From Agaribacillus aureus (GTDB taxonomy: Bacteria > Bacteroidota > Bacteroidia > Cytophagales > Cyclobacteriaceae): a DNA stretch of 64,000 nt. Positions 7,101 to 15,013 of the stretch are shown here, one piece after another. Location: NCBI GenBank assembly GCA_030442055.1, contig JAUJEB010000006.1, positions 434,001 through 498,000 of the forward strand, in the 5' to 3' direction. The position numbers and the translations under genes are program-made. Below the pieces are notes generated by a model. That model was not told the origin of the DNA and ran no database searches. It saw only the letters and a program-made list of their open reading frames with translations. Position 1 is the stretch's first letter; each line of letters opens with the position of its first letter.

Positions 7101-8696
7101 TTATTTTTCCTGATTTTTGTACATATCCAAAAGCAGCCTGTATTTTTTATGGGTACATCTGAATTCTTCGTAACATATGCGAAGTCCGAAACCGCCGTCC
7201 AGGAAACCGAGTTTTAGCACATACATTCTCAGGAATTTTGACAGAGGGCTGAACAGCATTTTTAGAAGGGCAGTCTTCTTATGCCGACCATGCTCAAATT
7301 TATACCTGGCAGCTATTTTTGCGTAATTATCCGTTTGGCGCTTATGCTCTTCCAGCGTGTCCAGGGTGTTGTGGTGCAGGTCCCCCTGCAGGTGTAACGT
7401 GTAAGTGGGGTTGTCAAGCACTATAACATCATGTGGATTCTCTCCACCCCACCTGGCCTTATCCTTATTAAACAATCTGACTCTTTTGTCGGGATACCAA
7501 CCGGCATGATTGATATTTTTACCTCGGTAATAGTTCCGTCGGTTCATGGAATAGGCATGGTAGGCAAGGTTGTTTTTAATTCCCTGGATTGAATTCCTCA
7601 ATTCCTGTGTCAAATATTCATCCGCGTCAAGGCTTAAAATGTACTGATGTTTTGCCTGCGATAGGGCAAATTGCTTTTGTTGAATGTGGCCCTCAAAAGG
7701 TCTTTTTATAAAGGTCGTCCGATACTGTTTACAAATGTTTTCTGTTTCATCTTTAGAATGGGAATCAACCACAATGATCTCGTCAGCGATGCCTTCGAGG
7801 GATTTTAGGCATGTCTCAATGTTTTTTTCTTCGTTAAATGTGATGATAGTAGCCGATATTTTTCCTTGTTGTAATTGTCTGAATTCGGCTTCTGCCTGTT
7901 TATCACCCAGATCGATTAACCCTTTTTGACAGTACTTTACTTTTTTGTTAATAGTCTCCTCTATGGTGGGATCCGAAACCGGCGGGTTTTCCAACCCGGT
8001 TTTTTCCGGATACAGCTGATGTTGGATGGCAGCAAATTTAAGTGTCCTGTTCCGGATGCCATTGTTTAAAAATCTTACAGCTAATTCGGCGTCTTTTTTT
8101 GCAGGATCATTTATTTCTTCATTGTAGCCGTTGACTTTCACAAAATCCTGTTTCCAGAAAGCGGTGATTTGGCCCCGGGCATTCAAAACATTCAAACCGG
8201 GTTTGCACAATAGCTTCGACATATATTTAAGATGCAAAGCCTTTAATCGCTCTTTGCTGACAGCTGAAAAGTTTAATAGCCTGGGCGGCTTATTGGTCAG
8301 CAAATGTTGCGATAATTTTTTATTAATCCGAATGCCGCATCCTGCGGCAAAGGACATTGGCCTGGCAGATTCCAAATGGTCCAGGATGTAGTGGGGATGC
8401 AGTATGATGTCGCTACTTATCTGTATGATATATTCGAAGGATGCGTTGCGAATTGATTCGTTTAAGATAGCAGTTTGCGTGGGATCCGGATTTGTTTTGT
8501 AAACATGTTTTAAAGGAATGGAAAACCTTTCCTGATAGTCACTAATGATGATCTTTGTGTTTTCCGGTGAGTTGGGATCGGCAATAATGATTTCATTGGG
8601 TAAGCACTTTTGTTCTATGACACTCAAAAGGGCAAGTTCCAACGCCTGTGGTCGGATATTGTTAATGATTAATGAGACGGAGGGAAACTTTTTCAT
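7101..8696 (-). CDS. Two-domain family 2 glycosyltransferase
   Basis: 531 residues carrying two GT-A (GT2) domains in one chain. The N-terminal domain starts PSVSLIINN and contains EIIIADPNSPENT; the C-terminal one starts at about residue 278 (SATIITFNEEKNIETCLKSL) with the metal-binding SLDADEYL near residue 355. The second half resembles WaaE/KdtX-type lipopolysaccharide-core beta-1,4-glucosyltransferases, including the GGENPHDVI and LHHNTLDTLEEH region. The first domain lacks an obvious D-x-D. The start at MKKF (8696) is preferred over an ATG at 8717 because it begins directly with the domain. It probably acts on cell-surface glycan, in line with the GT4 gene upstream. Confidence 0.85.
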   Translation of the reverse strand: MKKFPSVSLIINNIRPQALELALLSVIEQKCLPNEIIIADPNSPENTKIIISDYQERFSIPLKHVYKTNPDPTQTAILNESIRNASFEYIIQISSDIILHPHYILDHLESARPMSFAAGCGIRINKKLSQHLLTNKPPRLLNFSAVSKERLKALHLKYMSKLLCKPGLNVLNARGQITAFWKQDFVKVNGYNEEINDPAKKDAELAVRFLNNGIRNRTLKFAAIQHQLYPEKTGLENPPVSDPTIEETINKKVKYCQKGLIDLGDKQAEAEFRQLQQGKISATIITFNEEKNIETCLKSLEGIADEIIVVDSHSKDETENICKQYRTTFIKRPFEGHIQQKQFALSQAKHQYILSLDADEYLTQELRNSIQGIKNNLAYHAYSMNRRNYYRGKNINHAGWYPDKRVRLFNKDKARWGGENPHDVIVLDNPTYTLHLQGDLHHNTLDTLEEHKRQTDNYAKIAARYKFEHGRHKKTALLKMLFSPLSKFLRMYVLKLGFLDGGFGLRICYEEFRCTHKKYRLLLDMYKNQEK

Positions 8697-8729
8697 ATGA
8701 CGCCCGGGAAATAGCACAAATTTAATCTA

Positions 8730-8921
8730 TTTCATGTGTTTATAATTTATTTTTTTCGATCACATGGAACCGCGCATATTATAATCATTGCCCTGAGCCT
8801 CCGCTAAAGCTTTCTCCGGTGGCCGAAGCCTTGCTCCTCCGCTGAAGCTTCGGCGACACGCGGATGGCGAAGGACTCAGCGACACGCGGTGTGTATCGAT
8901 TAAGTCATGCTTGGTTTCATG
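8730..8921. repeat. Dispersed repeat, copy B, interrupted by a 96-bp insertion
   Basis: The outer parts match copy A (2797-2892): 8730-8795 and 8892-8921. Between them is an extra 96 bp (8796-8891) that copy A lacks. It lies between the GT4 stop and the GT2 start, where both genes read on the minus strand. Confidence 0.7.
8796..8891. mobile_element. GC-rich 96-bp insertion with internal repeats (MITE/REP-like)
   Basis: The segment is clearly richer in GC than its surroundings and is built from repeats: CCTCCGCTaAAGCTT (8798-8812) recurs as CCTCCGCTgAAGCTT (8836-8850), GCGACACGCGG occurs at 8853 and 8879, and GCCGAAGC (8822-8829) pairs with GCTTCGGC (8847-8854). It encodes nothing. Its exact placement inside a repeat whose other copy is uninterrupted identifies it as an insertion; no clear target duplication is visible. 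Confidence 0.55.
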
Positions 8922-8938
8922 TTCTTATTGCATTGTTT

Positions 8939-10072
8939 TTAGTTTGTTGTCTGGACCATCAATTGGTCATATACTGCCATTAGATTGGTGGCTATAGCGT
9001 CATCTCTGAATCTCTGTGCAAACTGCCACCCATTTTCAGCCAGGTGGGCTGCTTTTTCAGGATCGTCCCAAATTGACTGTATGGCTTCCCGAATTTCCCT
9101 GACATCACTGGGGTCCACATAAATGCTATTTGGTCCGCCCGCTTCAGAGAAACAACTGCCCGTGGAGGTTATGACCGGTACGTTGCTAAACAGCGCTTCA
9201 ATAATGGGAATGCCAAATCCTTCAAATATAGATGGGTAGCAAAATATACTTGCATTTTGGTATAGACCAGCCAAATCTTGCAAGTTGACATTTTCCAGAT
9301 GAAATACCCTGTTCGTCATTTGGTGCTTTCGAACATATTCAAAAACAATATCTGCATATTTTGTTTTTTTTCCGACGATTACCAAATTAATATTTTCCAG
9401 CGGTTGGATAGCTTTTGCCAGTGATAGCAAATTTTTTCGTTGCTCAATGGTGCCGACGTTTAGCACGTATTTTTCCGGCAGCTGATATTGTTGTTTAATA
9501 CGCGCTAATTCCTCTGGCGGCAATGGTTTTTGGAATGTGGGATGGCAACCCTGGTAAATTACTGCAACTTTGTCTGCTGCCACGCCAAAATACTCAATGA
9601 TATCTGCCTTGGTTTGTTTGCTGATGGCGATGATCTTATCGGCGATTTTACAGGCATATTTAAACTTGAACCTGTAAATGTTGCGATCAACAACAGGGTA
9701 TAATTCCGGAAATCGTATAAAAATAAGATCGTGTATGCTGACTACAGTTTTAATTCCGGATTTGTGAATGCCCAGTGGTAATTCATTGGTCAACCCATGA
9801 TAAAGTTGAATTTGATTCGCTTTTAAAGTATTTACGATGGCCGAAGAACGCCATAGTGATGGAAATTTTTTATAAAAAGGATGTTGGGGGTTGACCTCGG
9901 TGATATTTGACCGGTCGTGAAAAAACCGATTGGTTTTATGTGACCTGGGATTGAATAAGAAATAGCTATGTTCTTGGTGAAAATCAGACAATATTCTTAC
10001 CGTATCCCTGCTATAATTCCCCAATCCGGTTTGATTATGAAAAATTCTTTTGGCATCAAAACCAATATTCAT
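8939..10072 (-). CDS. Family 4 glycosyltransferase
   Basis: A 377-residue GT-B fold glycosyltransferase of family GT4, using a nucleotide-sugar donor with retention of configuration. The N-terminal domain begins NIGFDAKRIFHNQTGLGNYSRD, typical of mannosyl-/glucosyltransferases. The C-terminal domain has YVLNVGTIEQRKNL and the donor-site motif EGFGIPIIEAL near residue 285, followed by PVITS. The acceptor is unknown; likely surface polysaccharide or lipopolysaccharide assembly together with the GT2 gene downstream on the same strand. Confidence 0.88.
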   Translation of the reverse strand: MNIGFDAKRIFHNQTGLGNYSRDTVRILSDFHQEHSYFLFNPRSHKTNRFFHDRSNITEVNPQHPFYKKFPSLWRSSAIVNTLKANQIQLYHGLTNELPLGIHKSGIKTVVSIHDLIFIRFPELYPVVDRNIYRFKFKYACKIADKIIAISKQTKADIIEYFGVAADKVAVIYQGCHPTFQKPLPPEELARIKQQYQLPEKYVLNVGTIEQRKNLLSLAKAIQPLENINLVIVGKKTKYADIVFEYVRKHQMTNRVFHLENVNLQDLAGLYQNASIFCYPSIFEGFGIPIIEALFSNVPVITSTGSCFSEAGGPNSIYVDPSDVREIREAIQSIWDDPEKAAHLAENGWQFAQRFRDDAIATNLMAVYDQLMVQTTN

Positions 10073-10342
10073 ATTTATACAATTAAATATTCCTCTAATT
10101 TACACCTTCGGCATGATGCTGCCGAAACTAAAATTAGCTGCAAGCTAAGCAATAATTTCATTTATCTTTTCAAATGGAATGGGTTGGTTAGCTTTATTTT
10201 TAATCTTTTTTCTTTAAGTGTGAATTACTACCTGGTCTGTTTGCATGGATACATCTTTTCGGATGGCTCTCCCAGGTCTGCACCCTAAAGTGGCTGTCCG
10301 GATAGGATTGCCAATAACTTTTAGCATATGCGTAAAATAGAC

Positions 10343-10350
10343 TATTTTTG
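10343..10350 (+). promoter_or_regulatory. -7 element upstream of the first rhodanese gene
   Basis: TATTTTTG matches the Bacteroidota -7 consensus TAnnTTTG, 43 bp before the start codon. A TTG 22 bp upstream (10318-10320) could be the -33 element, slightly further than ideal. The remainder of the 321-bp gap after the GT4 gene holds no gene that I can support. Confidence 0.5.
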
Positions 10351-10393
10351 AGTATTAACTATTTTCAACTTTAAAAACCACACCATTCAAAGT

Positions 10394-10783
10394 ATGAAGT
10401 TCCTGACCGCGCCAGCCATTATCACTTTATTGCTTACCTGTTGTGGCTCCAACCAGGAGCAGACTTCCGGCCATGTGAGTGTGGAGCAACTGAAAGAAAA
10501 GATTGAAGATGGTGAAGATATCCAGTTGATTGACGTGAGAACCCCCGCGGAAATTCAACATGGCGTACTGCCCGGAAAGAAAATTTATATTCAGCATGGT
10601 ACCGCAGATTACCGGGAAAAGCTTTCGCAACTGGATAAATCCGGAACCTATTACCTTTATTGTCATTCCGGCGCGAGAAGCGGCCAAATGGCCGCGCAGA
10701 TGGGTACAATGGGCTTTCGAAAAGTCTATAATGTTGTCGGAGGTATTGCAGCCTGGCAAAGAAATGGTTACAAAATCGAGTAA
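10394..10783 (+). CDS. Rhodanese-like domain lipoprotein
   Basis: 129 residues: a lipoprotein-type signal (hydrophobic segment ending LTCCGSN, Cys 16/17) followed by a single rhodanese domain. Motifs are LIDVRTPAEIQHG (residues 45-57), the active-site loop CHSGARS with catalytic Cys90, and the terminal GGIAAWQRNGY. Such proteins carry sulfane sulfur on the active cysteine; here the domain would be exported and membrane-anchored. A second exported rhodanese lies 410 bp downstream with a different active loop, so the pair may be a diverged duplication. Confidence 0.85.
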   Translation: MKFLTAPAIITLLLTCCGSNQEQTSGHVSVEQLKEKIEDGEDIQLIDVRTPAEIQHGVLPGKKIYIQHGTADYREKLSQLDKSGTYYLYCHSGARSGQMAAQMGTMGFRKVYNVVGGIAAWQRNGYKIE

Positions 10784-11192
10784 TTTCTGACAAGGGTTAT
10801 ATTATCGGTTGATTTGCACGGCAATTGATCAACTCCTGACAGCAGGCTTCCCACGTTCAAATGTATTTAACCAACTGGTGTTAAACAGATTCTATCGATT
10901 TTCTTTAGTTTTTGGATGATTCTAAGGGATTCATGGTCGAGAATATTGACAGTTTGTTGGTGAAATTATTATTTTTATTTGACCAGCATATTTGAAATTA
11001 CTGATATAATGCGAAAAATATTACTGCGAGAATCCTGTACTAAATTGCATTTTATCGATATCTGCTATGTCAAAACCCCGAAATATCCTGTTTTAGGGGC
11101 CTTTTATTGATTGAATACAATTTACATTACATGAAGTGTGCCTGCGCCTGTCTTTTACTTTCTTGAAATATTTCTATATTGACGTTTTAATC
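10784..11192. other. Intergenic region between the two rhodanese genes
   Basis: About 400 bp, AT-rich. I see short dyads only (for example CCCC...GGGG around 11075-11098, which could end the first transcript) and no convincing gene. A GTG at 11136 is in frame with the next gene but would put a non-signal extension before its signal peptide. Confidence 0.35.
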
Positions 11193-11615
11193 ATGGACAT
11201 TAAAACAATTTTAGACATGATTAAGTGTAATTTGAAAAGGGTAGGGTTTCTATTGATAACCGTGGTTTTGTATTGTTATAGTGCAAAAGCCCAGCCGGTA
11301 ATAGAAACAGTTAAAGCAACGGACATGAAAAAAGCTATGGATAGCGAATCGGGCGTTGTGGTGTTAGATGTCAGGCGACCAACAGAAATTGTGGTTGGTA
11401 GAATCCCAGGGGCGGAAAATATTGATATCAGGCAGGATGAATTCTGGCTGAAATTTAAGGTCTTAAATAAAGACAAAAAGTACTATGTCTATTGTAATAA
11501 TGATGGCAGAAGTACCAGCGCGGCCAGGGTGATGAAGCAGATGGGCTTTAAGAATGTTTACAACTTGCGGGGTGGCATTGCTGCCTGGAAGTCCGAAGGC
11601 TACCTGTTGGAATGA
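11193..11615 (+). CDS. Exported rhodanese-like protein
   Basis: 140 residues. A signal peptide (basic KR then a hydrophobic stretch ending SAKAQ) gives a periplasmic single rhodanese domain: VVVLDVRRPTEIVVGRIPGAENID, then the active loop CNNDGR with catalytic Cys101, then GFKNVYNLRGGIAAWKSEGY. The loop differs from the CHSGAR loop of the neighbouring paralogue, notably by Asn-Asn-Asp in place of His-Ser-Gly-Ala, which should change substrate preference. The ATG at 11193 is preferred; an internal ATG at 11217 would also preserve the signal peptide. Confidence 0.8.
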   Translation: MDIKTILDMIKCNLKRVGFLLITVVLYCYSAKAQPVIETVKATDMKKAMDSESGVVVLDVRRPTEIVVGRIPGAENIDIRQDEFWLKFKVLNKDKKYYVYCNNDGRSTSAARVMKQMGFKNVYNLRGGIAAWKSEGYLLE

Positions 11616-11650
11616 TCTTTTAGATTTTTTAAACAATCAGTTCACATACG

Positions 11651-11685
11651 GTCTCCTTTTGCGTGTCAACGGGAGACTTTTTATT
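11651..11685 (+). terminator. Rho-independent terminator after second rhodanese
   Basis: GTCTCC pairs with GGAGAC (11672-11677) around a 15-base loop, followed at once by TTTTTATTTT. It lies 36 bp after the stop codon, in the correct orientation. Confidence 0.75.
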
Positions 11686-11772
11686 TTCTGTTAATAGATC
11701 GTTTTAATTACGAATATCAATTTAGCAGAGGTTTTATTCATCAATACACCAATAATCCCACATTGTTATGAA

Positions 11773-14178
11773 TTATTCATTTCGCAGTAAATGAGCAGGG
11801 TTGGTGTTTGCAGCGCTGATAGTTTGATAACTTATCGTCGCCAACGCTATGGCCAGGGAAGTAATTCCGGCCAGTATAAATGCACTGGCTCCAATCGATG
11901 TTTTATAGCTGAAATCTTCCAACCAAATTTTGATAAATAAGTAAGCGATTGGGATGGCGAGGATAATGGCAACAACCACCAATTTAACAAAATTTCCAGC
12001 CAATAAATTTAATATGTTCATTACGCTGGCCCCCACGATTTTCCGGATACCGATTTCTTTAATTCTTTGCCTGGCGATGAACGAGGCCAGGCCAAAAAGT
12101 CCAAGACAGGCAATAAAAATAGCAATGGCGGCGAAAGCAATGAATACCTGGCCTATCTGCTTCTCAGATCTGTATAATTGATTAAATTGATCGTCCAGGA
12201 ATTCATAATTAAATGGCCGGTGACTAAATAATAGCTCCCATTTATCCTTCATGAAGGCTATGGTACCGCTTATATTTTCAGGTTTAACTTTAACCAGGGC
12301 GAAGTTGTTGTCCCATGGTTCGATGAATAACACCAGGGGACCTATTTTTTGATGCAACGAGGTAAAGTGAAAGTCTTTAACCACTGCTTTCACAACGCCA
12401 AGTCTGCCGTTCATGTTAACTTTCCGGCCAATGATCTCCTGATTACTAAAGTCTAACATTTTAACACATGACTCATTTAATATGAAGCTTCGCTGCACCG
12501 TTTCCCGAACTTTACTTTTTACCTTGATTACATCTGCCTCGGTAATATTTTCACCGGCAAGCAAGGTAATATCGAGGGTCTTTATAAATTCATGATCTAT
12601 GCTCATGGCATTTACATTCAGGCTTTCTCCTTCGTCCATCCCCTCTATTGATATGCTATAACCTCCGTCAATGACTACGGGAGACTCTCCGGCGCGGGCC
12701 AGATTGATTATATTGGTGTTGTTAATCACAGATTGTTTAAAAACTTCCAGGTTTTTGCGAACCTGTCGGTCAAGTGGTAGCAACATCACCTGACTTTTGC
12801 TGTAGCCGAGGTTTTTATTTTGAATAAAATTGAGTTGCTTATGAATGATTAAGGTAGCTGCTATCAAAAAGGTGGAAATGCCAAACTGGAACACCACAAG
12901 CGTTTTTCTAAGTAAAACACCTGAATTTGACCTTTTGAAGCCGCCCTTCAAAAACGCAGAAGGCTTAAAGGCCGATAATACCAGCGATGGATAACAGCCT
13001 GAAATTAAACCTACCAGGAAACTGCTAATGATCACTCCAAATAACAAGTAGCTGTTATGTGCCAGGTTAAGTGATAAATATCGGCCAGTCAGGTTATTAT
13101 AATAAGGCATCAGTAAATTCGCCAAAACAAGGGAAAGGAGGGTGGCGAAGAAGGTCACCAAAATAGCTTCACTCATAAATTGAAGGAATAAATTACCGCG
13201 CAGGGCGCCGAAAACTTTTCTTAACCCAACTTCTCCTATCCTATCTACAGATCGGGCGGTAGACAAATTCATGTAATTAATGCTTGCGACGGCAATAATT
13301 AAAAATGCAATGACTGAAAAAATGTAAACATGTCTGATGTTGCCGCCAGGTATATCTTCTTTCAATTCCGATTTTAAGTGAATATCAGATAACGGAGTAT
13401 ATTCGTATCTTACAAAATCTCCCTCTGCTGCAATTTCGTCTTTAAACACCCGGTTTGTGATTTGATCGGTTTTGGTTTGTAAAGCCTGGAAGTTGTCTTT
13501 GTTGTTTAACACCACATAGGTATAATAATTCGCCGACCACCAAATTTCATTTTTTGAAGCCCTGAGGCTGTTAAATGAAGCTAAAAAATCGAATTGGAGA
13601 TGGGAATTAAACGGTAGGTTCTGCATGACTCCTGTTACAAGGAAATCTGTCCTGTTATCCACCCTGATCGTTTTACCGACAGGATCGGTGCTCCCAAAAT
13701 ATTTTTCTGCAGTGGATTGCGTGAGAATAACACTTTCGGGATTTTTCAGGGCTTGCTTCGGATCGCCCTTAACAAGGTCGAAATCGAAAACTTCAAAAAA
13801 TGTAGAGTCAGCATAGAAAAAGCGGGATTCCTGAAATAGCTGATCCTGGTATTTTACGACCAAAGGCCGGAAATTTCCTGAATTAAAAATCCTGACACCG
13901 GTTTTTGCCTCAGGCACTTCTCTCAATAATGCTGGTAGCAATGCTGTGGGTGTAGTAATGCCTGTAGAACCCGATCCGCCAAAATTGTAGACAAGGTTCG
14001 CCCTGTAAATCTTGTCGTATTGGGTGTGGAATTTGTCATAGCTTAACTCCTGCTGGATAAATAATACTAAAAGTATACAGCAGGTAAATCCAACTGACAA
14101 ACCCAGGATATTAATCATAGATATAACCCTGTGTTTGAGGAGGTTTCTAAGGGCGGTTTTGAAATAATTTTTTAACAT
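11773..14178 (-). CDS. FtsX/MacB-type ABC transporter permease
   Basis: An 801-residue permease of the large Bacteroidota class with two copies of the periplasmic-core plus FtsX arrangement. It begins MLKNYFKTALRNLLKHRVISMINILGL, the standard entry into TM1; a periplasmic core domain follows, then three helices around SVIAFLIIAVASINYMNLSTARSVDR, a central TM, a second periplasmic domain, and a final FtsX block (AAIAIFIACLGLFGLASFIARQRIKEIGIRKI). No ATPase gene is adjacent, so it must share one encoded elsewhere. Role in mechanotransmission or lipoprotein/peptide export is inferred from the family. Confidence 0.9.
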   Translation of the reverse strand: MLKNYFKTALRNLLKHRVISMINILGLSVGFTCCILLVLFIQQELSYDKFHTQYDKIYRANLVYNFGGSGSTGITTPTALLPALLREVPEAKTGVRIFNSGNFRPLVVKYQDQLFQESRFFYADSTFFEVFDFDLVKGDPKQALKNPESVILTQSTAEKYFGSTDPVGKTIRVDNRTDFLVTGVMQNLPFNSHLQFDFLASFNSLRASKNEIWWSANYYTYVVLNNKDNFQALQTKTDQITNRVFKDEIAAEGDFVRYEYTPLSDIHLKSELKEDIPGGNIRHVYIFSVIAFLIIAVASINYMNLSTARSVDRIGEVGLRKVFGALRGNLFLQFMSEAILVTFFATLLSLVLANLLMPYYNNLTGRYLSLNLAHNSYLLFGVIISSFLVGLISGCYPSLVLSAFKPSAFLKGGFKRSNSGVLLRKTLVVFQFGISTFLIAATLIIHKQLNFIQNKNLGYSKSQVMLLPLDRQVRKNLEVFKQSVINNTNIINLARAGESPVVIDGGYSISIEGMDEGESLNVNAMSIDHEFIKTLDITLLAGENITEADVIKVKSKVRETVQRSFILNESCVKMLDFSNQEIIGRKVNMNGRLGVVKAVVKDFHFTSLHQKIGPLVLFIEPWDNNFALVKVKPENISGTIAFMKDKWELLFSHRPFNYEFLDDQFNQLYRSEKQIGQVFIAFAAIAIFIACLGLFGLASFIARQRIKEIGIRKIVGASVMNILNLLAGNFVKLVVVAIILAIPIAYLFIKIWLEDFSYKTSIGASAFILAGITSLAIALATISYQTISAANTNPAHLLRNE

Positions 14179-14346
14179 GTGGATTAGGGTTTTGGTCTAT
14201 GAAGCTTATCGGAAAATGCTGATCATTTAAAACTAATAATGGCACTTATTCAGAAGACAACCGTTTTGGTATTCGGTTGCATCGAAAGGTTATTATAAAT
14301 CTATATTTTACCATTTATTGCCGTTTAATATTTATTATTAAAATCC

Positions 14347-14354
14347 TACCTTTG
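14347..14354 (+). promoter_or_regulatory. -7 element upstream of the DUF3109 gene
   Basis: TACCTTTG, an exact TAnnTTTG match, 22 bp upstream of the start codon. The nearest TTG (14318-14320) is 26 bp away, longer than the usual spacing, so the -33 assignment is uncertain. Confidence 0.5.
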
Positions 14355-14376
14355 CTCCTGTGAAAAATCCATTCTC

Positions 14377-14937
14377 ATGATATTGATAGAAAAAACGGTC
14401 ATCAGCGATGATGTAAAAGATAAACTATTTGTTTGTGATCTTGAAAAGTGCAAAGGGGCCTGCTGTGTGGAAGGTGACCTGGGAGCTCCACTCGAAGACG
14501 ATGAGTTACCGATCCTTGATGATATCTATGAAAAGGTCAAACCTTATTTGTCCGAAGCAGGTAATCAGGCTATTGAGCAGCAGGGTAAGTACATATTGGA
14601 TGAAGAGAACGAGTATTCCACGCCTACTATTAATGGGAAAGAATGTGCTTATGCTATTTATGATGAGAAAGGTATCTTGAAATGCGGTATCGAACTGGCC
14701 TACCGGGATGGAAAGGTTCCCTTTCAAAAGCCGATTTCCTGCCATCTTTATCCGATCAGAATTACCCGCTATGATGACTATGATGCTATCAATTATAATC
14801 AATGGCATATATGCAGCGATGCCTGCGTGCTGGGTGAGTCTTTAAATGTACCGGTTTATAAGTTTCTGAAAGAGCCGCTAATTAGAAAGTATGGCAAAAA
14901 CTGGTACGATGAATTGGTAAGGGAAATTGAGGAGTAG
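14377..14937 (+). CDS. DUF3109 family cysteine-rich protein
   Basis: 186 residues with the cysteine pattern of DUF3109 (related to the YkgJ-type Zn/Fe-chelating proteins): [13 protein letters not shown] at residues 19-30, then [21 protein letters not shown] and HICSDAC. The family is widespread in Bacteroidota and is thought to bind metal ions, with no defined reaction. Cytoplasmic, no signal peptide. It is the first of four genes on the + strand, followed 76 bp later by the propeller protein. Confidence 0.85.
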   Translation: MILIEKTVISDDVKDKLFVCDLEKCKGACCVEGDLGAPLEDDELPILDDIYEKVKPYLSEAGNQAIEQQGKYILDEENEYSTPTINGKECAYAIYDEKGILKCGIELAYRDGKVPFQKPISCHLYPIRITRYDDYDAINYNQWHICSDACVLGESLNVPVYKFLKEPLIRKYGKNWYDELVREIEE

Positions 14938-15013
14938 AGGTCGTCCATAGGTCAGAATAATCAGTTGCCGGATTAAAAATGTCGCCGAATACTAATTTGC
15001 CTCCGGGTAAATA

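Noticed and set aside
9968-10288. 106-codon + strand frame opposite the GT4 start
   Set aside because: Lies largely antisense to the glycosyltransferase coding sequence and then in AT-rich intergenic DNA; no recognisable motif.
11773-14178. ABC transporter operon with its own ATPase next to the permease
   Set aside because: Neighbouring genes are a rhodanese and DUF3109; no Walker A/B protein is encoded nearby.
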